Positions 17,407 to 27,430 are shown, counted from the first letter of the stretch. The stretch is DNA of 64,000 bases from Phreatobacter stygius (GCF_005144885.1 NZ_CP039690.1:1853501-1917500); one strand, 5' to 3'. Numbers and translations are program-made. Notes: a model not told the origin generated them from the letters alone.

Positions 17407-18005
17407 GCGCGCGGCCCGCCGGGCACCAGCTTGGCCAGGAAATGGGCGCCGAGCCCGGCCAGGATCGGCAAGGGCAGCGAGGCGATGGTGCGCAGAATGA
17501 CGAAATCGATGCCGAAGAACGGCACCTCCCAGATGATCGCCCGATTGAGCCCGATCAGCGTCCAGCTCGTCACGAAAGCGACCGCCGGCCCGACGCCGGC
17601 GCCGATCGCCAGGAAAGCGCCGGCCAGCGGATAGATGGTGAAGGGGCCGCCCGGCAGGATGGCGCCGATGGCGGTGGCGATGATCAGCCCGGTCAGGCCG
17701 GAATCACCGCCGACCCAGCGCGACACCACTTCGCGCGGCAGCAGCAATTGCACGAAGGCGCCGATCAGGCAGCCGGCCAGCACCTTGGGCAGGATCTCGA
17801 CGAACAGCCAGGTGTCCTCGCCGAGGATTTCAAGGAGCCCGCGGGCGCCCTCCCGGCGATAGACGAAGAACGCGCCGGTGAGCACCAGCGCGAGCACGAC
17901 CAGCGTCGAGATATCGACGATCTTGCGGGACTTTTTCGGAGTGTCTGGGGCGGGCAAGGAGGCAGGCCGGGCATGAGGCGGGCGGGCTGACCAGCCCACC
18001 CGCAC
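17403..18005 (-). CDS. Half-size permease, DUF318/ArsP-like (A unit)
   Basis: 200-aa membrane protein. A basic, proline-rich N-terminus of about 28 residues (GTG start) is followed by a first TM helix (ISTLVVLALVLTGAFFVY), a soluble loop GARGLLEILGEDTW, then the family core ILPKVLAGCLIGAFVQLLLPREVVSRW … GAILPGGPFTIYPLAGAFL. It precedes and overlaps its paralogue by 4 bp. The two-gene arrangement looks like a split duplicate of a single permease. Because the N-terminal 28 residues are atypical, a later start is possible. Confidence 0.76.
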   Translation of the reverse strand: MRVGWSARPPHARPASLPAPDTPKKSRKIVDISTLVVLALVLTGAFFVYRREGARGLLEILGEDTWLFVEILPKVLAGCLIGAFVQLLLPREVVSRWVGGDSGLTGLIIATAIGAILPGGPFTIYPLAGAFLAIGAGVGPAVAFVTSWTLIGLNRAIIWEVPFFGIDFVILRTIASLPLPILAGLGAHFLAKLVPGGPRA

Positions 18006-18101
18006 CCTAGTCAGCCAGACGCCATCGGCAAGCCGAAGCTTGCGGAGCAGCCCTGCATTGCCGGACCGAAGCCCCGATCGGGGGATCCGCCCGGACGGCG
18101 A

Positions 18102-19169
18102 TCAGCCTGCCCGTGCTGCCTTGGCTTCCGCCGCCGCCTGGTCGAGATGAGCGACCAGTTGCGGATCGAGGCCAAGGGCGGAGGCGAAGTCCTGCAGGAA
18201 TTTCGTCTCGGCCGGATTGTCCAACGTCATGCCGAGGTGAGCGGCGAGATAGGCCTGGGCCTTCATCTCGTCGGTCGTGCAGGAGGCCGCGATCATGCGC
18301 AGGCTCAAGGGCGCGGCGAGCACGCCGTCGAGATAGGACTTCTCGGCGGTGCCGAGCCCCATGGCGTCGAGCTGGCCGACGATCATGGCGCGCTCATCCG
18401 GGCTCAGCTCGCCATCGGCATAGGCGCCGGCCACCATCGACCGGAGCAGGATGGCGGCGGTCTCGTCGACCGTGCCGGCCGCATCGGCAAAGCCCTGCGG
18501 CGGCTTGCCGAGCCCGAGGATCGAGGTGACGTCGTCGATCGTGCCCTGGACGACCGGCTTGCCCTGCTGGAAATTGCGCAGCGCCACATAGGCAAGGCCG
18601 CCAATGGCGGCGAGCCCGCCGAGGCGTGCCGCGGCGCCGGCGATCTGGCGGCCGGCACCGGTGCCGAGCAGCAGGCCGGCCAGCGTGCCGGCGCCCGCGA
18701 CCCCGGCGAAACCGCCGCTGTTCTGCTGCAGCGTCTCGGCCGCCTGTTTCAGGAAACCGCCGAGATTGCCTTCGGCCTGGGCCTTCTGAAGGCCTGCGGC
18801 CAGATCACCGAAAATATTGCCGGCCTGGGTCTGCGCGGTGCTGGCGCCGGACTGGGCGGCATTGGCGAGCCCGCTGAGCAATCCGCCAAGACCGCCGAGA
18901 CCACCGCCGAGACCACCGCCGAGACCGCCGCCGAGGCCGCCTGGTCCGCCGGCCTGAGCGCCCGGCGCCTGGGCTGGGGCCTGACCCTGGGCGCCCTGCA
19001 GCGCCCGCGCCAATTGTTCGAGCAGCGAGCCGCCCTGCGCCTGGCCCGCCTGGCCCGCTTGGCCGGCCTGTCCCGCCATCCCGGCGAGCTGGCCGAGCAA
19101 TCCGCCGCCGCCGCCCGGCTGGGTGCCGCCCGACAGCATGGAGGTGAGAATCTTCGAGATATCGGTCAC
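18102..19169 (-). CDS. DUF533 (TerB/YebE-like) protein with Gly-rich linker
   Basis: 355 aa. Residues up to about 100 are low complexity: GQAGQAGQAGQAQ, then a GLGGG-type run encoded by a visible DNA tandem repeat at about 18890-18945. A glycine/alanine hydrophobic stretch near 165-200 may insert in the membrane. The C-terminal 150 residues are the TerB-like acidic helical domain (DETAAILLRSMVAGAYADGELSPDER), normally a metal-binding bundle. The GTG start follows AGGGAG. The ATG overlapping it is in another frame and stops at once. Function unknown; tellurite or envelope-stress roles are family guesses. Confidence 0.82.
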   Translation of the reverse strand: MTDISKILTSMLSGGTQPGGGGGLLGQLAGMAGQAGQAGQAGQAQGGSLLEQLARALQGAQGQAPAQAPGAQAGGPGGLGGGLGGGLGGGLGGLGGLLSGLANAAQSGASTAQTQAGNIFGDLAAGLQKAQAEGNLGGFLKQAAETLQQNSGGFAGVAGAGTLAGLLLGTGAGRQIAGAAARLGGLAAIGGLAYVALRNFQQGKPVVQGTIDDVTSILGLGKPPQGFADAAGTVDETAAILLRSMVAGAYADGELSPDERAMIVGQLDAMGLGTAEKSYLDGVLAAPLSLRMIAASCTTDEMKAQAYLAAHLGMTLDNPAETKFLQDFASALGLDPQLVAHLDQAAAEAKAARAG

Positions 19170-19256
19170 ATGACTTCTCCCTGAATGCCTATCCCCGGGA
19201 CGCATGATGGCATGCAACCCGCGAGCAGCAAGAGGGAGAACTACGCCCGTTTCGTG

Positions 19257-19889
19257 TCAGGCGCGCAAAGCGCTTGCCGCCCGCGCCAGGGCTTCGATAC
19301 GGCCGAAGTCGCCGGCCGCGATCGCCTCCTCCGGCACCACCCAGGATCCGCCCACCGCGCCGACATTGGCGAGCGCCAGATAGGCCGGCGCCTTGGCCGC
19401 GTCGATGCCGCCGGTCGGGCAGAAGGCGAGCCCCGGCAGCGGCCCGCCCAGGCTCTTCAGGAAGGCGACACCGCCCGACGGTTCGGCCGGAAAGAACTTC
19501 AGGCAGGTGAAGCCGCGGCCGGCAAGCGCCATGGCCTCGCTGACCGTTGCGCAGCCCGGCAGCACCGGCACGCCGGCGGCGGCCAGGGCCGTCGCGAGCT
19601 CTGGCGGCGTGCCGGGCGAGACCAGGAATTGCGAACCCGCCGCCAGCGCCCGTGAGATATCGTCGGGCCGCGTGATGGTGCCGGCACCGACGATCGCGTC
19701 GGGCACGCCGGCCCGCATGGCGGCGATGGCTTCCAGTGCCTGTGGTGTTCGCAACGTCACCTCAAGCACGCTCAGGCCACCGGCCGCGAGCGCGCGGGCC
19801 AGCGGCACCGCGACGGCGACATCCTTGATGGTCAGCACCGGGATGACCGGGCTGATGGCGAGCAGCGGGCGGGCGTCGATGACCGGCAT
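19257..19889 (-). CDS. eda: KDPG/KHG aldolase
   Basis: 210-aa class I aldolase that splits 2-keto-3-deoxy-6-phosphogluconate or a related 2-keto-3-deoxy sugar acid to pyruvate plus aldehyde. Seen: VIPVLTIKD, LEVTLRTPQALEAI (catalytic Glu), GAGTITRPDD, and the Schiff-base lysine in FTCLKFFPAEPSGG. A dehydratase of the Edd superfamily lies 6 kb away, so the pair could serve one route. An inverted repeat, CAATC-CC-GATTG, touches the ribosome site. The upstream extension of the frame lacks homology and is left out. Confidence 0.9.
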   Translation of the reverse strand: MPVIDARPLLAISPVIPVLTIKDVAVAVPLARALAAGGLSVLEVTLRTPQALEAIAAMRAGVPDAIVGAGTITRPDDISRALAAGSQFLVSPGTPPELATALAAAGVPVLPGCATVSEAMALAGRGFTCLKFFPAEPSGGVAFLKSLGGPLPGLAFCPTGGIDAAKAPAYLALANVGAVGGSWVVPEEAIAAGDFGRIEALARAASALRA

Positions 19890-20011
19890 GGGCAATCCCG
19901 ATTGAAGGCTCGAAACGACTAGCCCGAACTGCTCACACGGGCCGGCGCCGGGCGGGCGCGCCGTCGCCGGAGACATCATGCTGATCTCGCCACCGGCGCG
20001 ATAGCCAGTCT

Positions 20012-20374
20012 TTAGCGGCCGAGCGCCGCCGGGTCATAAAAGAACCGCTCGCGAAAGATCTTGTCGCCACGCCAGAGCTGGAGCGCCAGTTCGTCGAGCT
20101 TGCGGGTGACCCCATCCGGGCCGGTCATTTCGAACACCCAGTTGATCGCGACATGGTCGCCGTCGACCAGAAAGGTGGTCACCTTGTGGGTGTTCATCTT
20201 GATGCGCTTGAGAACCGCGGCTTCGTGGGCCACCAAGAGGTCGCGCCCGACCCGCGGCGCCTGCGTGTTCTCCTGCATCGAGGCGTCTTCGGTGTAGAAC
20301 TCCTCGATGGCGCGGACGTGCTCGTTGGCCTCGACGATGGCGATGAATTTCTCGACGGTTTCACGGCTGGGCAT
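20012..20374 (-). CDS. SnoaL-like/NTF2-fold protein
   Basis: 120-aa cystatin-like fold protein: RETVEKFIAIVEANEHVRAIEEFYTEDASMQEN is the cone-forming helix-strand start of SnoaL/NTF2 domains, and GDHVAINWVFEMTGPDG is a central strand. Members are ketosteroid isomerase-like enzymes or ligand-binding proteins. The neighbours give no clue to the substrate. It lies between KDPG aldolase and the Lrp regulator on the same strand, about 120 and 90 bp apart. Confidence 0.8.
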   Translation of the reverse strand: MPSRETVEKFIAIVEANEHVRAIEEFYTEDASMQENTQAPRVGRDLLVAHEAAVLKRIKMNTHKVTTFLVDGDHVAINWVFEMTGPDGVTRKLDELALQLWRGDKIFRERFFYDPAALGR

Positions 20375-20462
20375 GATGTCGATCCCTTGTGTCTTGTCCT
20401 TGGCGGCGCAACCTGACCGATGCCGGGCCGCCGCGTATATCGGGAACGATGCGGACTTGTGA

Positions 20463-20939
20463 CTAGCGCGACAGCGGCAGGCGCGGATCGTCCTTCAAGG
20501 TCTCCAGCACGATGGAAGAGCGCACCCGCGCCACGCTTTCGTGCGGCAGCAGCACCTCGTTGACCAGCGCCGACAGCGATTTGAGATCGCGCACCACCAG
20601 TTTCATCAGGTAGTCGGCGTCGCCGGTCATGGCGTGGGCCTCCTGGACTTCGGGCATCGCGCGCACCAGATCGCCGAAGCGCTTGGCATTGAGGCCGGAA
20701 TGGGTGGCGAGCGACACGAAGATGAACACGGTGACACCGAAGCCGAGGCGCGTGGCGTCGAGATCGGCGCGGTAGCGCCGGATCAGGCCGGTTTCCTCCA
20801 GCCGCTGGCGCCGCCGCGACACCTGCGAGGGCGACAGCCGGACCAGGTCGGCCAGTTGCTGGTTGGTTCGTGCGCCGTCAGCCTGCAAAGCATCGAGCAG
20901 GCGCAGGTCAAAGCCGTCAATCTCGACAGAAGTGTTCAT
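20463..20939 (-). CDS. Lrp/AsnC family regulator
   Basis: 158-aa regulator. An N-terminal winged HTH (FDLRLLDALQADGARTNQQLADLVRLSPSQVSRRRQRLE) precedes the RAM effector domain (VQEAHAMTGDADYLMKLVVRDL). It is divergent from hppD with 126 bp between starts, so it probably senses tyrosine, 4-hydroxyphenylpyruvate or a related amino acid and controls hppD (inference from position). An imperfect inverted repeat, GCAC-N7-GTGC, in the gap is a possible operator. The ATG is preferred over a GTG six codons earlier. Confidence 0.9.
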   Translation of the reverse strand: MNTSVEIDGFDLRLLDALQADGARTNQQLADLVRLSPSQVSRRRQRLEETGLIRRYRADLDATRLGFGVTVFIFVSLATHSGLNAKRFGDLVRAMPEVQEAHAMTGDADYLMKLVVRDLKSLSALVNEVLLPHESVARVRSSIVLETLKDDPRLPLSR

Positions 20940-21065
20940 GAGGAGAGAGTTTAGCACACGGAACGTGCATGTCGAGCTTGGTTTCCGGCGCGCTTTTCAC
21001 ACCCCTTGCATCGGTTCTGCACGACACTGGTCCCATCGCCAAGAACCGCCGCCGAGGAGACCGCC

Positions 21066-22196
<1,131 letters not shown>

Positions 22197-22205
22197 CCGG
22201 CAGTC

Positions 22206-23357
22206 TCAGATCAGCGGATAGACCACACCGACCCACGGCAGCGCCGCCGCGATCACCGCGGCGGCGATGACTTTTTTGTTGCCGGGATCGAGGTCGTCGG
22301 CGGCGGTGACCTGACCGCTGGTCGCGACGATCTGGGCCTGGCTCAGCAGGATGAAGCAGAGCGCCAGATTGCCAAGGTGGCGGGCATAATCGAAGGTGAT
22401 GATATTGGTCACCAGAAAGCCGCCGAGCACGATCGCCGCAACCGCCAGATAACTCCGATAGGCGAGCGGCTGGGTTGTCCTGAGAGAGGCGATCCGCCGG
22501 GCAAAAAAGGCGATGACCGGCACGTGGATCAGCACGATCGCGGCATAGATCGGCAGCCGCTTCAGGTGTTCGGGGAACATGCCGAGCGAGATGCGGATCT
22601 CTTCGTCGATGCTCGAATACCACATGAAGGCCTGCCGGTCGGGTACCGGCTGCATCGCCCGATCGCGCAGACTGTCGAGAAATGTCTCGGCCGGAATCTT
22701 GGCGGCAGTGCAAGCGAGCAGATAGCCGAACAGCCCGGCGAGCAGGGCGAGCGAGCCGGCGATCATGGCAAGATCCACCGGGCGGAACCGGCCATGGCGT
22801 CCAAGCGCGCGCACCAGCAGGATGCCATAGATCGTCGGGATGTAGATTGTTGCGTGCACGTGGTGGATGAACAGCAGCAGCGCGCTGAGCGCGCCGATCG
22901 CGACATAGGTCCAGCGGGTCAGCGGCAGCAGCACGGCCAGCATGGCGACGATCGCGCCGAGCACGTCGAACTTGCCGAGATTGCCGACGAAATTCTTGAA
23001 CAGCAGCGGCGATCCGAACAGGAAGCAGCCGAGCACCAGGGCTTCCGGAAACTTGAGCCGATAGGTCCTCACGAAGATCGCCGCGAACAGAGTTCCGGCG
23101 ACCGCGATGGCCAGAAAGCCTTCGATCCGGACGGCCCAGGGTGACACCAGGTGGGTGAACCAGGAATAGATCTCGCCGATCAGACCGCGGCGGATCAACC
23201 CCTGTTCATAGGTCACCAGGCGATGGACATATTCCGAATCCGGCAGCGGCGTGACGCAGCGATGGGCGACCACCACGGCGAAGGCCAGCAGATTGATCAG
23301 CACGATCATCCGATAGACCGATACCAGATCGGCCGATCTCGAATCGATTGCGGTCAT
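22206..23357 (-). CDS. Polytopic membrane protein, unknown function
   Basis: 383-aa protein with about ten hydrophobic helices. Loop segments include RLVTYEQGLIRRGLIGEIY near residue 50 and LFIHHVHATIYIPTIYG near 165. A large soluble loop (about 225-265, SLRDRAMQPVPDRQAFMWYSS) separates the halves. The 'YEQGLIRRGLIG' element is seen in uncharacterised EpsG/glycosyltransferase-like membrane proteins, so a role in surface polysaccharide is possible but unproven. It ends 9 bp from the convergent hppD stop. Confidence 0.75.
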   Translation of the reverse strand: MTAIDSRSADLVSVYRMIVLINLLAFAVVVAHRCVTPLPDSEYVHRLVTYEQGLIRRGLIGEIYSWFTHLVSPWAVRIEGFLAIAVAGTLFAAIFVRTYRLKFPEALVLGCFLFGSPLLFKNFVGNLGKFDVLGAIVAMLAVLLPLTRWTYVAIGALSALLLFIHHVHATIYIPTIYGILLVRALGRHGRFRPVDLAMIAGSLALLAGLFGYLLACTAAKIPAETFLDSLRDRAMQPVPDRQAFMWYSSIDEEIRISLGMFPEHLKRLPIYAAIVLIHVPVIAFFARRIASLRTTQPLAYRSYLAVAAIVLGGFLVTNIITFDYARHLGNLALCFILLSQAQIVATSGQVTAADDLDPGNKKVIAAAVIAAALPWVGVVYPLI

Positions 23358-23396
23358 GCCCCGTCACCCCCGACGTGGCACGTAACAATTTGTTTC

Positions 23397-24398
23397 TCAG
23401 GCGGCAAGCCTCCCCTCGGCGACCGCGTGGCAGGCGACCGTGCCGAACGCGTCGGTAACGGCCGCCGGCATCTCGATCCGGCAGCGGCCATTGGCCAGGG
23501 GACAGCGCGGATTGAACGGGCAACCCGGCGGCGGGGTGATCGGATTGGGGATTTCGCCATCCACAGGCTTGCGCGCCCGGCCCGACATTTCGAGGTCGGG
23601 CACGGCGTCCAGCAGCATGCGCGTATAGGGGTGGCGCGGCGCTTTGAACATCTGCTTGGCCGGCGCGACCTCGACCAGGCGGCCGAGATACATCACGCCG
23701 ATCCGGCTCGCCATGTGCCGGACCACCGCCAGATTGTGCGAGATGAACAGGTAGGTCAGGCCGAACTCGTCCTGCAGGTCGCGCATCAGGTTGAGGATCT
23801 GCGCCTGCACCGAGACGTCGAGCGCCGAGGTCGGCTCGTCGCAGACGATGAATTCCGGCCGCGACGACAAAGCCCTGGCGATGGCGATCCGCTGGCGCTG
23901 GCCACCGGAAAATTCATGCGGATATTTGCCGCCATCGGCCGGATCGAGTCCGACCGTCTTCAGCAGGCGGCCAACCTCGGCCTCGATCGCGCCGTTGTCG
24001 CGGATCAGGCCGAAGGCGCGGATCGGCTCGGCAATGATCCGGTCGACCCGCCAGCGCGGATTGAGCGAGGCGAAGGGCGACTGGAAGATCATCTGGATCT
24101 TCTTGCGCAGCGCCTTGAGCTTGCTCTGGTCGTCGCGCTTCCACATGTCGATGCCGTCAATGGTGATCGACCCATTGGATGGCGGCAGCAGGCCGACCAC
24201 CATATTGGCGACCGTCGACTTGCCCGACCCGGACTCGCCGACCAGCGCGAAGGTCTCGGTCCGGTCGATCGAAAAGGACACGTCCTGCACGGCCCGGAGA
24301 AAGCGCTTCTCTTCGCGCTCGATCATCCGGTTGAGCCAGGGCTTCGAAACGTCGAATGTGCGCGACAGGTTGCGCACGGTCACGAGCGGCTCGGTCAC
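23397..24398 (-). CDS. Oligopeptide ABC transporter ATP-binding protein (DppF-type)
   Basis: 333 aa. Walker A GESGSGKST (54-62), signature SGGQRQRI, Walker B FIVCDEPTSALD and switch SHNLAVV are present. The C-terminal extension carries the Cys-rich oligo_HPY motif (CPFNPRCPLANGRC), which binds an Fe-S cluster in relatives. Last gene of the five-gene minus-strand operon, overlapping the previous gene by 4 bp. It pairs with the DppD-type subunit to energise import. Confidence 0.92.
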   Translation of the reverse strand: MTEPLVTVRNLSRTFDVSKPWLNRMIEREEKRFLRAVQDVSFSIDRTETFALVGESGSGKSTVANMVVGLLPPSNGSITIDGIDMWKRDDQSKLKALRKKIQMIFQSPFASLNPRWRVDRIIAEPIRAFGLIRDNGAIEAEVGRLLKTVGLDPADGGKYPHEFSGGQRQRIAIARALSSRPEFIVCDEPTSALDVSVQAQILNLMRDLQDEFGLTYLFISHNLAVVRHMASRIGVMYLGRLVEVAPAKQMFKAPRHPYTRMLLDAVPDLEMSGRARKPVDGEIPNPITPPPGCPFNPRCPLANGRCRIEMPAAVTDAFGTVACHAVAEGRLAA

Positions 24399-25378
24399 GC
24401 CACTTTCTCCTTGGGTTCGGCATAGAGCCAGCAGGCGACCGCGGTTGCCCCCACCGGGATCGGATCCGGCCGCTCCACCAGGCAGCGGGCGAACACCTTG
24501 GGGCAGCGCGGGTTGAAGGCGCAGCCGTTCGGGATGGCGGTCAGCCTGGGCATCGAGCCGGGGATCTGCACCAGCCGGTCGGCGCTGCTGTCGAGCGTTG
24601 GGATCGAACCCATCAACCCCTCGGTATAGGGATGGCGGGCGCGCTTGATGACGTCCTGCACCGGGCCGATTTCGGCGATGCGGCCGGCATACATCACCGC
24701 CACCCGATCGGCCGTCTCGGCGATCACCCCCATGTCGTGGGTGATCAGCATCACCGCCGTGCCGTGATCCTTGCAGAGCTTTTTCAGGAGCGTGATGATC
24801 TGCGCCTGAACCGAGACGTCGAGCGCCGTCGTCGGTTCGTCGGCAATCACCAGTTCGGGCCCGGCGCAGAGCGCCAGCGCCAGCACGACGCGCTGCCGCA
24901 TGCCGCCGGAGAACTGGTGCGGATAGGCGTCGATACGCTTTTCCGGCGCGGAAATGCCAACCTCGGCCAGAAGATCGATCGCCTTGTCGCGCGCCTGCGC
25001 GGCCGACAGCGTCGAATGGGTGCGGATCGTCTCGACCAGCTGCTCGCCGACCGTATAGAGCGGATTGAGCGAGGTCAGCGGGTCCTGGAACACCATGCCG
25101 ATGCGCCTGCCGCGCAGCTTGCGCATGGCCTCGGCCGGCAGGTTGTCGATGCGCTCGCCCTTCAGCAGGACCTGGCCTCCGGCAATGCGGCCCGGCGGCT
25201 CGAGCAGGCCGATCACGGCGGTGCCGGTCATCGACTTGCCGGCACCCGATTCACCGACGACACCGAGCACTTCGCCGGGCTGGATGTCGAAGGAAATATG
25301 GTCCACCGCGGTGAGGATGCCGCGGCGCGTCGGGAACTCGACGACCAGGTCGCGGACGGACAGAACGGGTGTCGTCAT
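24395..25378 (-). CDS. Oligopeptide ABC transporter ATP-binding protein (DppD-type)
   Basis: 327 aa. Walker A GESGAGKS (42-49), signature SGGMRQRV, Walker B LVIADEPTTALD and oligo_HPY cysteines (CAFNPRCPKVFARC) are all intact. It forms a heterodimeric ATPase with the downstream gene. The start lies 15 bp from the end of the DppC-type permease gene, consistent with one transcript. Confidence 0.92.
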   Translation of the reverse strand: MTTPVLSVRDLVVEFPTRRGILTAVDHISFDIQPGEVLGVVGESGAGKSMTGTAVIGLLEPPGRIAGGQVLLKGERIDNLPAEAMRKLRGRRIGMVFQDPLTSLNPLYTVGEQLVETIRTHSTLSAAQARDKAIDLLAEVGISAPEKRIDAYPHQFSGGMRQRVVLALALCAGPELVIADEPTTALDVSVQAQIITLLKKLCKDHGTAVMLITHDMGVIAETADRVAVMYAGRIAEIGPVQDVIKRARHPYTEGLMGSIPTLDSSADRLVQIPGSMPRLTAIPNGCAFNPRCPKVFARCLVERPDPIPVGATAVACWLYAEPKEKVA

Positions 25379-25392
25379 TTCAACTCGTCAAC

Positions 25393-26343
25393 TCAACGCA
25401 GCTTGGGATTCAGAGCGTCACGCAGCCAATCACCTAACAGGTTGATCGACAAGGCCAGCAGCACCAGGGCCAGCGCGGGAAAGAACAAAATCCACCATTC
25501 TCCCGAGAAAAGATACTGCTGGCCGAAGCGGATCAGCGTTCCCAGAGATGGTTGTGTTGGCGGAACCCCGACGCCGAGGAACGACAGCGTCGCTTCCTCG
25601 ATCACCGCCAGCGCCAGATTGATGGTCGAAATCACCAGCACCGGCCCGGTCACATTGGGCAGCACGTGGCGCAGCATGATCAGAAAGGGCGAGCGCCCCA
25701 TCACCCGGGCGGCCTGGACATATTCCTTGTTGCGCTCGACCATGGTCGAGCTGCGCACGGTGCGGGCATATTGCGCCCAATGCGACAGGCCGATCGCCAC
25801 GATCAGCACCCAGATCGCCACCTGCTCGTGGTTTGCCGCGGCAATCACGCCGCGGGCGACGCCGAAAAACAGGAGCGCGATCAGGATCGCCGGGAACGAC
25901 AGCTGGATGTCGGCGACGCGCATGATGAAGGCATCGGTCCGGCCGCCGAGATAACCGGCGATGAGGCCGAGCGTGACCCCCATGGTCACCGAGCAGAACA
26001 CCGCCGCGAAACCGACGAACAGCGAGACGCGCGAACCGTAGAGGATGGCCGAGAACAGGTCGCGGCCCTGGTTGTCGGTGCCGAGCCAATAGACCGTGTT
26101 CGAGCCGAGGCCGGCCTCGCCCGGCCTGGTATAGGCATCGAGCAGGTTCAGCACCGCCGGATCGAAGGCATTCTGCGGCGCCAGGTGATTGGCGAAGACC
26201 GAAGCGAGGATCAGGATCACCGTCATGATGGCGGCGATGATCGCCACCGGCGAATGGCGGAAACTCCAGGCGATATCCGAATCCCAGGCTTTCGCCAGTC
26301 TGGTCCTGAAGCTCGGCTTGGGCGGGTTGGTCGAGAGGGTCAT
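25393..26343 (-). CDS. Oligopeptide ABC transporter permease (DppC-type)
   Basis: 316-aa inner-membrane permease with an N-terminal TM helix after a basic leader (AWSFRHSPVAIIAAIMTVILILA), a periplasmic loop with YWLGTDNQGRDLFSAILYG, and the EAA coupling motif (EYVQAARVMGRSPFLIMLRHVLPN). This is the standard architecture for the second permease. It lies 7 bp after the DppB-type gene. Confidence 0.92.
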   Translation of the reverse strand: MTLSTNPPKPSFRTRLAKAWDSDIAWSFRHSPVAIIAAIMTVILILASVFANHLAPQNAFDPAVLNLLDAYTRPGEAGLGSNTVYWLGTDNQGRDLFSAILYGSRVSLFVGFAAVFCSVTMGVTLGLIAGYLGGRTDAFIMRVADIQLSFPAILIALLFFGVARGVIAAANHEQVAIWVLIVAIGLSHWAQYARTVRSSTMVERNKEYVQAARVMGRSPFLIMLRHVLPNVTGPVLVISTINLALAVIEEATLSFLGVGVPPTQPSLGTLIRFGQQYLFSGEWWILFFPALALVLLALSINLLGDWLRDALNPKLR

Positions 26344-26350
26344 CGCGGCC

Positions 26351-27334
26351 TCAATGCGCCGCGGCCGAGCCGGCGCCGCGCAGGCGCGGGTCGAGCGCGA
26401 AATAGAGCAGGTCGACGACCAGGTTGGTCACCACGAAGACGAAGGCGACGAACATCAGATAGGCCGCCATGACCGGAATATCGACGAATTGCACGGCATT
26501 GACGAACAGTGCGCCGAGGCCTGGCCACTGGAACACGCTCTCGGTGACGATGGCGAAAGCGATGACCGAACCGAGCTGCAGGCCAACCACCGTGGTGACC
26601 GGGATCATGGTGTTCTTCAGGGCGTGCCGGAACCAGATGGTGCGCTCGGGAACGCCGCGGGCGCGGGCAAATTTGACATAGTCGGTGCGCAGCGTCTCGA
26701 GCATTTCCGCGCGCACCAGCCGCATGATCAAGGTGAGCTGGTAGAAGCCGAGGGTGAGCACCGGCATGACCAGCGATTTGAGGCCGGAGGCGGTGAGCAG
26801 GCCGGTGGTCCACCAGCCGATCTTGACGACATCGCCACGTCCGAACGAGGGCAGCCAGCGCAGCTCGACCGCGAACAGCCAGATCAGCCCGATGCCGATC
26901 AGGAAGGTCGGCAGCGACACGCCGATCAGCGAGATCGACAGGATGGCATGCGACAGGAAGCCGTCGCGGCGGATCGCGGTGACCACGCCGAGCACGACAC
27001 CGGCGACGAGCGCGAACAGGGCCGACAGCACGGCCAGTTCGACGGTCGCCGGCAGCCGCTCCTTGATCAGATCGATGACCGGCCGGCCCTGCCGATAGCT
27101 GACGCCGAACTGCAATTGCGCGGCATTGCCGACGAAACGGGCGAATTGCACGGGGATCGGGTCGGCGAGACCCAGGTCGCGCGCCAGCTGTTCGCGGTCG
27201 GCGATCGTCGTCTCCTGGCCGACCAGGTTCGACACGGGATCGCCGACGAAGCGAAACATGGAAAAGGCGACCAGCGCCACGGCCAGCATGACCAGGACAG
27301 CCTGCGCGAGGCTCTTCACGGCATAGACGATCAT
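26351..27334 (-). CDS. Oligopeptide ABC transporter permease (DppB-type)
   Basis: 327-aa permease. The N-terminal helix (AVKSLAQAVLVMLAVALVAF) is followed by the DppB/OppB-type DLGLADPIPVQFARFV segment and the EAA motif (DYVKFARARGVPERTIWFRHALKN). It follows the binding-protein gene after a 96-bp gap that contains a perfect 15-bp hairpin, which probably lowers permease expression relative to the binding protein. Confidence 0.92.
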   Translation of the reverse strand: MIVYAVKSLAQAVLVMLAVALVAFSMFRFVGDPVSNLVGQETTIADREQLARDLGLADPIPVQFARFVGNAAQLQFGVSYRQGRPVIDLIKERLPATVELAVLSALFALVAGVVLGVVTAIRRDGFLSHAILSISLIGVSLPTFLIGIGLIWLFAVELRWLPSFGRGDVVKIGWWTTGLLTASGLKSLVMPVLTLGFYQLTLIMRLVRAEMLETLRTDYVKFARARGVPERTIWFRHALKNTMIPVTTVVGLQLGSVIAFAIVTESVFQWPGLGALFVNAVQFVDIPVMAAYLMFVAFVFVVTNLVVDLLYFALDPRLRGAGSAAAH

Positions 27335-27366
27335 GGTTCGATCCGTCCCGACAACATCGCGAGGCG

Positions 27367-27401
27367 CGTCGCCCGCCGCCGAAAAACGGCGGCGGGCGAC
27401 G
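27367..27401. repeat. Perfect 15-bp hairpin between binding-protein and permease genes
   Basis: Arms at 27367-27381 and 27387-27401 (CGTCGCCCGCCGCCG and its complement) flank an A5 loop (U5 in the transcript). There is no T-run after it, so it is more likely an mRNA stabiliser/attenuator of the upstream gene than a full terminator. Confidence 0.75.
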
Positions 27402-27430
27402 GCCGGGGATCCGAACTCAACCGAACGCGG

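Noticed and set aside
18893..18945. Tandem repeat considered as a CRISPR or minisatellite
   Set aside because: No spacers and no constant repeat of 24-40 bp; it is the coding repeat of a Gly-rich linker.
23336..23350. Another AATCGATT near the start of the membrane protein gene
   Set aside because: It lies inside codons 2-6 of that gene (TAIDS) rather than in an intergenic promoter, so it was not counted as an operator copy.
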